Part shown: positions 57,321 to 64,000 of the stretch, one piece after another
How positions within the stretch are numbered: the first letter of the stretch is position 1
Layout of the letters: each line of letters opens with the position of its first letter
Translations under genes and position numbers: made by a program
Source of the DNA: Xiphias gladius
Taxonomy: Eukaryota > Chordata > Actinopteri > Istiophoriformes > Xiphiidae
Direction of reading: 5' to 3'
Assembly (NCBI RefSeq): GCF_016859285.1
Contig: NC_053404.1
Coordinates: forward strand, 21,014,105 to 21,078,104
DNA: 64,000 nucleotides
The notes under the pieces: generated by a model
Database searches by the model: none
Told to the model about the DNA's origin: nothing
Seen by the model: the letters and a program-made list of their open reading frames with translations, nothing else

Positions 57321-58786
57321 GGGCAAACGGAAGCACCGAGCCGGCAACCCCTACACTAACAAAACACTAACAAAACCAACACACACACACACACACACCG
57401 AAGAGGAACTAAGAATTTCTACATGAATTATACTGGATTATACTATAAGCTTTCAAACGACTACTTTGGCCTTTTTGGGTGTTTCTGGTTGCTCTTCTCG
57501 GTCCATTTGGATTTTAGAGGAAACCCTGATAAACCGCTACTTTTGATGCGGACGTGCAGAGCACGCACTCCCGAGCGTTAGGGAAAAAAAATGCTTTCTG
57601 CGTCTTCATGAAGGGTTTGCGGAACCTCGAGAGTGTAGCTAGAACTTTTTTCTTTTTGAGGGAAATGTTTTCCTGCGAAGAACCCTAAAGGCGCTGCCTG
57701 CCGAATCTAAAAGCCAGCTCCCATCCCAAGAACTGTTGGAGATGTTTTGTCGAAACTATGGAACTTAGTTCAGATGAGGGGGCGGGGTTTGCGGCGGTCA
57801 AAGCGGTTTGACTGCCGTGGCTGCTACTTGTGCGCGCTCGCAACAGAAAGCTGTCCGGCAAAAATTCATCACTAGGCTCATTATTAGTTCCTGGAACTAA
57901 TTTTGTCCAAAAAAAAAAAAAAAAAAAAAATTGTATGATGTTTTCAGATGAAGTCTTCTCTTCTCTTGGGGGCGGAGTCAGTTGTCCCCGGGGCGGTTAG
58001 GGATGTGTCCTCGTGCTCTCTGCCGCGGCCTCGACTGACCTGCTGCACCGCTTCCAAGAGGCCACGTTCCTTCTGGGAGTCGCCGCCTGGATAATAAAAA
58101 AAATATGGGCTGTGACTCCGAGGAAGTGACTGCGTCTGCACAACGCACGGTTTCAGTTTGACGTGGAGGGAGTAACCCTTTAAACACGCCGTCAAACACT
58201 GATAAGAGATGTGGGATTGTTGATCTGTCTCTCTGCACTGCAACGTTTCATGAGTTGTACCTGACCTCTGTCACAGATTAATATAACGTTATTAAAAAAG
58301 ACTAACTTTCTGAGTTTCTGTGTTGTTGTGTTGGCTTTTAATCTGAGGGCGAGAAAAGAACTTTTCACTAAATCCAGTTGAAAATCCCTCAAAGATGTTT
58401 GTTATTGTTACTGGTGTATTTGTGTGTGTATGAGCAGAGTTTGACACAAGAAAAAAAAGGCTACTGTCACATCCATCTGCTAAAAAAAGGGGGGGGGGGG
58501 GGGACAGCTGCTCACTGTGGCCTGAATCAAAACCAGCCAATAGTGCGTTTGCTGGGGACTTTTTCCAGCAGCACATTAATCCATATACGGTGCTCTAGTG
58601 AGTAGTTGTCGCAGCCGGAAAGTGTGTGTGAGACAAAATAGTCAAAATAAACTACAGTGTGTGTGTGTGTGTTTTCATGGTGATAAAGGGAAGTTGTCTC
58701 CCAGTTCAGCGGCGTGACTCAACAATGGGTTTTTAAAGGTTTCTGCGAAGTGGAGCTCATTGACTCAGAGGAGAAATATCAGGGGT

Positions 58787-58821
<35 letters not shown>

Positions 58822-59813
58822 CTTCAGTCGTTTAAATGTTGGTTTTGCGTGTTTTCATTCAAACTGGGACGGGAACCCAGGCACCTAATAAATGAGATGC
58901 CGGAGGACTTGCTCGTTGTTCCCTCTACAGAGCCTCCTGCTGGACAAGTAGTGACTAATTACAAGATACTCCAGCTAATACTTCAGTAGGACACGTCTGA
59001 GCAGTTAGTGAGGCAGCAAAGATGTTACATGGAAATGACTGAAGTGTGAGCAAAGGTTTTAAATAACTGGTGAGTAATTAAATGCGGGATGTGAGGGGAA
59101 AATATTCTCCGATCCACTTCTTATCCTTTTCCTCATCATCATCTCTGCTTCCATGGATTCTTGGTAATGGGGTGACAACATGACGGACTGGTGTAGGCTG
59201 GCTAGAAGTACCGGAAAACACGCAACGACAGCGACAGCAGACGGTTTTTCCTGGGGGGGGGGGGGTGAGCTTCCTCCGATGAGGGACCTCAGTAAAAGCA
59301 ACCAACGCAGCAATGTAAGAGTACGCCAGCACACCTGCCTTTAGAAACCCTATTTAGGTAAAAGTAGTATCGGCTAAATTCACTTGAACCATTAAAGGCA
59401 AAAATGGAGTATTTTGTACTTTTAGGTAAAGGATGTGCATATGATAAGGGGGCATAGTTGATTATGGACAAACGGCCTTCTCCCGCCAAGACCTCGGCTG
59501 TCCCCACAGGAGGCTCCCCATTAAAGCACTGGATTGCTGATCCGGCTGTGGTGCTAAAACAACACGCCCCCGACTTTGACTTTGCCCCGTGAAACCGGTG
59601 AGTGTTACTTTGTGTTCAATGTTTCTCCCATGACATTTTCACACACACACACACACACACACACACCGCCTGTCACAGGGCAATGACATCACAAACCAAG
59701 ATTAGGCACAGCCTTCAGCTGTTAGATCCACCCGGTTTGCCAGCTTGAGGTGACTGCCACTTTACAGTCTATTCGCTGCGGGACAGGACTGAGAGAGAGG
59801 ACTCAACAGGAGC
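57321..59813. other. copy A 3' UTR and intergenic region to copy B
   Basis: An AATAAA on the plus strand (58093-58098) about 770 nt after the stop is a plausible polyadenylation signal. The remainder contains CA/GT tracts (57378-57398, 58655-58672, 58789-58819, 59640-59666), an A-run (57910-57930), a G-run (58488-58502) and a dispersed repeat fragment (58500-58615). No separate gene was recognised. Confidence 0.55.
58500..58615 (+). repeat. dispersed repeat family 6, copy between hhla2-like A and B
   Basis: It carries 'gtgcgtttgctggggact', 'cagcacattaatcc' and 'ggtgctctagtgagta', parallel to 54106-54215. Confidence 0.55.
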
Positions 59814-62800
59814 ATGGATCTGGTCAAGTTTCCGCTGCTTTTGTTGGTCCTGAACTTTCCCCGGACTTTTACCAGAGAAGGTGAGTGAGGCGTTCACTGC
59901 CCGTCTGATCTTTCTCAGGTCAAAAACATACATCACAGATTATGTTGAAACTTTAGCTGCCATCTCAGTACATAATGGAAGTGACCTGAGTTGATTTCCA
60001 GTGGTTTAAGCACCACTACAAACAAAATATTCACCTGTATGTGTGTGTGTGTGTGTGTGTGTGGGGAGGGGGGGGTCTCAGCACATAGAACAGCAGTGAA
60101 ACTAGAGATAAGTGAGAAAATACCTCTTTCTAAACGGGTGAACTCACACTTTCAAGTAAAACAAGCTAATAATTTCTAATGTATAATCTCTGCCAACAGA
60201 CAAACACTGTGATTGTTTGTCACCAGAGAGTCACACTTTGAACTTGGAAGTTGTTAATAATTAATCTGTTCTGGAGTCGAAGGAGGACTGTGCGCTCAAC
60301 TGGAATCTTGCAGAACCTGCTGGAATACATTCCCCAAGCAGACTCACGACGAATGCTTTCGTTTTTCTGACTTCCTTACGATGACGTTTCCTTGTCTCCG
60401 AGCAAGAAAATGCGACACGTAAATCAACAAAAAATTGAAATTGCCAGAGCCTGTGTCCTTCTCATCCCAAACGACGTTTCGACTTTGCTGACTTTCAAGG
60501 TCAATTTTCTTTCCATTTTCTCATTTCAAAGCTCAATCCACTTCAATTTAATTCATATGGCGCCAAATCATAACAGAGGTGACCTCAGGGCACTTTTCAT
60601 ACAGAGCAGGTCTAGACCAGGACTATTCATAGTTATATTTAGAGAGACCCAACATTCCCCCATGAGCAAGCACTTGGCGACAGCGGCGAGGAAAAACTCC
60701 CTTTTAACAGAGAACAATTATGTGTATAACAATAATAAGACTAATAATAGAAATAATGTAATGCTTAAAAAAAGTAATAATAGTAGGATCATGGGGGCAG
60801 CAGGTGGTTTGCAGTCACAGATCCAGACTCTGCAGCACCAGGGGCAGAAAAACCTGCAGAAAGCGACGGGAGGAGAGAGGAGAGAGATGAGGAAGGACAA
60901 AACTACGGGAGAGAAAAAGAGAGGTCAGGGTTAGCAACGAGCATTGTCGAGATATGAATGTGTACAGACGGAGAGGAGTATCTGTATTTTCATTAATATT
61001 TTGATTGTAACAGTGGGTCAAATGAAAATGCGTGTGATAAACACACCGGGAATTCTCGCCAGCTTTGCAAACTTTTAGAGAATTTTAGCCTCTTTTAGCT
61101 GACAGTTTAGGGTTTACAGCAAATTTACATCACGTTTGTTTCAGTACAACCGCTCTCATCAGTCAGCGACCAGATGGAGAACATAGCGGAAAATTTGGCA
61201 GCTGAAGAGCCAGATATTTCCCTCAGGAGGTGGTGGAGACCAAAAGAGAGCTAAAAGAGAGGGAATATTTACGCTTGCTTGTTCACAAACCAGTTATGTC
61301 TGTGAGTTTACGTGTGATTTTGATTTAAATGGTATAAAAAGTTAATAATCACATTTTTAAAGAGGCTTCTACTCACCTCTGCCATTTTCCCTGAACTGAA
61401 CCTTGCTGGACTTTTCTCTTTACCTGATGTGTTGCAGACACCGAGGTCTCCTGTGTTTTGACGGAGAGCTGCATCTTGCCGTGCAGTTTTCAGCCTGGCA
61501 CCGATGTGGTCATCCACTGGATTCAAGCGACACCAGGAAACCCTCACGTCCACTCCTACTACCACAACCAAGACCAGCTCGCACTCCAGGACCGGCGCTT
61601 CAGAGGCAGGACATCCCTGTTCAAGCACCTGATATCCGGAAGAAACGCCTCCCTCCGGCTGACGGGGGTGGAGGTCCAGGACCAGGGCAGATACAAGTGC
61701 TACACCAGCACCATCACTGGAGTCAACGAGGATTCATTTGTGAACCTAAAAGTGGACGGTATGAGAAACACACAGTTAATACAGAAAACACAAACAGATA
61801 CAAGAAACGCTATTCGCCTCTGTAACTGTCTACCGTGAACTCATTAAGTCAACATGAACTTTATTCGTCTCAGTTATCATTTCGGAAGAGATGACGCGAT
61901 GAAGACCTGCATGTGGGATGGGTCAGACATAATTTCACCTGCCCTTTTGATTACGCGTATCTTGTACAATGATTCATTTGGGGGTTACTAGGATTCTGGG
62001 GGATCTGTTTACAATGTGCTGCAGTTTTTTGTGGGTTTTTTTTCTGCTCGAATCAGTGTTTAGGCCGCCTTAGTAGCCGTACCTTGCTTTCTCTAAATGA
62101 AGTGTGGACACCTTCAATAATGGCTGTACAAAAAAAAAAAAAACACAATCGTGAACTCCTTAAGTCAACTTGAACTGTTCTTTGTCTCAGTTATCACTGA
62201 AAATGAAGACCTGCATGTGTCACGATGCAAGATGCAAGGATTGGAAATGAATAGGCAGAGTTCAGTGTCCCAGAGGCCGGAGACAGGTTGTTTTTGCACC
62301 GGGTCGTTTTAGTGGACAAGGATCTGTAGCGCCTCCTAGAGGGCAGAGGTTGAATCAGATAGTGGGTGTGCTTATACGAGACGTGTGCATATCTAGTGGT
62401 GCTCAGTTTGCACTGACTGTACCTTGGGGCAGTAAACAGTAAAATCAGGCTGAATGAACAAGAATGCAGGAGCAAAAAACTAACACACTAAAGACAGAGC
62501 TTTCTCTAGTAGCCGGTTTTGCCCGATCAGTTCAGTGCTAAATGTGGCTTGGTTCAGAGGAAGGAGACGGTTGGCCCCGCAGAGCCCTGCTACAAAGTGT
62601 CAAGGTCGTGGAGGACGCATAGTGAAAAGGAAGGAACGTTTTATTCTCCTTACGAAAATCTACAGAGAGAGATGCCTTAGTGCCCTATGATTGTCAGGTC
62701 AGTTGAAGAAGATGCAATAAGGAAACAAAACATGTTCCTATAAAGCGAATCTTCTTTTTTTGGCAGCTCCAGTCAATAAAGTCGACCTGGAGCTGGTAGA

Positions 62801-64000
62801 AAACAGGATCACCTGCAGCTCGGAGGGGATCTACCCCGAGCCCGAGCTCACCTGGTCCACCGGCGCTCCACCCAGCGCGACCTTCAAGAACAAAACTGAG
62901 GTCCGGCAGACCGAGCGGCGGCTCTACAACATCAGCAGTTCTCTGACGGTCTCGGACAGCGATACTGATCTGGTCTACAGCTGTGAGGTCAGCACCGGCA
63001 GAAGCTGGAGGAGAGCAACTCTGAGGCAACTGGGTGAGTGTTATGTCCGATCTGTCACCTAAACCAATAGATAATAACAGTATATAAAACACGCAGCAGT
63101 TTGGCTCGTTGGATGACGTTGTTGGTCGGTCCGCTACTTCGGTCCAAACTCAAATATCTTGACAACCATTGAATGGATCGCCGTCAAAGTGCCAGAGTAG
63201 TTTCCGCTCAGTCGAATGCGGCCGTTTAAGAGAAAATAGACCAAATCTGGTCAAGTTAAATAACCAGGCCTAACTTTCCACCATATTACACTGAGATTTA
63301 GTCAGTTGGCTTCTGAGAGACCGCAAACTAACAAACAAACAGAGAAAAGCTAAAAAACAAAACAGGGCCGGCAAGAATTCTGTTATTTCGCAGACAAACA
63401 CCTCACACCACCTCTTATCTGCAGAGATCTCTATAATTACATCTAAATGAGTGGAAATGACTTTTCATTTCGTTCTTTTAGTCCCAGTTGCTTTGATCCT
63501 TTTACTTACCTCATCCTTTCATGTCATTTTAGCTTCCATCAGTGGTTCCAGCTCTGAAGCAACAATCCACTGCTCTGCCCCAAACACCTCAGCAAGCAGC
63601 TCCAACCTTGTCTGGAGATTCAACCGCAGTCAGACCATCCTGAGCCGGACCGGGGCCGACGGCCCCCGTACAGTCTCGGAGGAGTGGAGGCAGCGGGTGA
63701 AGGGCGTGTCGGAGTCAGGCAGCCTCACCGTGCAGGACTGGTCTTCGGACCAGGAGGGGACATACACCTGTGAACTGAGTAACGCCGAGGAGACGTTTAT
63801 AACCAACACCTTCCTGAGGACAGAGAGCGGTCGAGGTGAGGCAGCATCAGGTTGGGGACTGTTATTATCTGTAACATCTGTCAAAACACCTGGAAACACC
63901 CTAGTGGGGCATCCGGGGACAGTTCAGGTAACTGACGCTTTTATTTTCTATTTCAGGGAACAGAACTCACGTTAGCGCCGTTATAGGTTTGGTTGCAGTT
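59814..64000 (+). CDS. hhla2-like: HHLA2-like B7-family protein (copy B), 3' end outside the window
   Basis: Five coding exons are visible: 59814-59880, 61438-61758, 62767-63033, 63533-63835 and 63957 to the window edge, all phase 1. They encode a signal peptide (MDLVKFPLLLLVLNFPRTFT), an IgV domain with CILPCSFQPGTDVVIHW, VHSYYHNQDQLALQDRRF, GRTSLF and GRYKCY, an IgC domain (ITCSSEGIYPEPELTWSTG to YSCEVSTG), a third Ig domain (ATIHCSAPN to YTCELSN) and the first residues of a transmembrane helix (VIGLVAV). The first domain follows the human HHLA2 pattern closely from memory (VVIHWKYQD...VHSYYKGSD...LESQDPRYANRTSLF), more so than copy A does. Copies A and B share exon order, phases and orientation, so they are tandem duplicates. 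The tail and stop lie beyond position 64000. Confidence 0.85.
60536..60930 (+). repeat. dispersed repeat family 3 (fish 'AGAGCAGGTCTAGACC' type)
   Basis: It contains 'agagcaggtctagaccagga', 'catgagcaagcacttggcga' and 'ggaaaaactccctttt', phrases known to me from many fish intergenic regions. Confidence 0.7.
61075..61275 (+). repeat. dispersed repeat family 2, copy
   Basis: It contains 'atggagaacatagcggaaaa', 'gaagagccagatatttccct' and 'gtggtggagaccaaaagaga'. It lies in intron 1 of hhla2-like copy B. Confidence 0.7.
61759..62766 (+). other. copy B intron 2
   Basis: About 1 kb without a recognisable exon. A stretch beginning near 61860 with 'cagttatcat' and a later one near 62190 with 'cagttatcac' are similar (both precede 'gaagacctgcatgtg'), suggesting an internal duplication of about 320 nt. 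An A-run lies at 62130-62143. Confidence 0.5.

Larger units (their letters stand above)
59881..61437 (+). other. copy B intron 1
   Basis: A GT tract (60040-60062), a long dispersed repeat (60536-60930) and a fragment of another (61075-61275) fill most of this intron. No exon was seen. Confidence 0.65.

Overview
The window looks like nuclear DNA of a teleost, most likely a percomorph (spiny-rayed) fish. It contains intron-rich vertebrate genes with GT-AG splice sites, dense CA/GT microsatellites and CpG-rich promoters. It also holds several dispersed repeat families that I recognise from memory as typical of spiny-rayed fish genomes. I see no prokaryotic operon, phage or CRISPR content.

Layout, left to right. 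Positions 1-7,190 are the start of the large first intron of a dip2 gene on the minus strand. Its first coding exon (7191-7269) and CpG-rich, triplet-repeat 5' UTR follow, up to about 7.9 kb. A complete minus-strand LARP4/LARP4B-family gene has 15 coding exons between 20039 and 10286 (1,699 codons) and probably begins at a CpG island at 23.3-24.3 kb. It carries an unusual 1,122-residue N-terminal extension encoded by one 3.4-kb exon. A complete minus-strand GABA-A receptor rho-3 gene (gabrr3; ten exons, 41565 to 25103, 470 aa) lies immediately behind it. These three genes therefore run head to tail on the minus strand with very little space between larp4 and its neighbours. From 44.6 kb to the right edge the plus strand carries two tandem B7-family genes of the HHLA2 type: a complete one (seven coding exons, 47475-57320, 439 aa) and a second (from 59814) cut by the window end inside its transmembrane exon.

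How the genes relate. DIP2 beside LARP4-family is a known human neighbour pair (DIP2B with LARP4 on 12q13, DIP2C with LARP4B on 10p15), while GABRR3 and HHLA2 are both on human 3q. The locus may therefore be a third DIP2-LARP4 block whose LARP4 member is missing in mammals; that is inference. No shared pathway links the genes: dip2 is a conserved AMP-binding-domain protein, larp4 an mRNA-stability factor, gabrr3 a chloride channel, and the hhla2 pair T/NK-cell co-signalling ligands.

The most interesting points are the following. The LARP4-like protein has an N-terminus (Met-Gly-Cys-Cys followed by an acidic dileucine) that resembles the lysosomal anchor of LAMTOR1. Gabrr3 exon 2 is flanked by long, mutually complementary TG and CA tracts. 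The first hhla2-like IgV domain contains a run of aspartates. The dip2 5' UTR contains CGG-type repeats, like those of human DIP2B at the FRA12A fragile site. Exon boundaries were derived by hand from splice sites, reading-frame continuity and remembered family sequences; no alignment was run.
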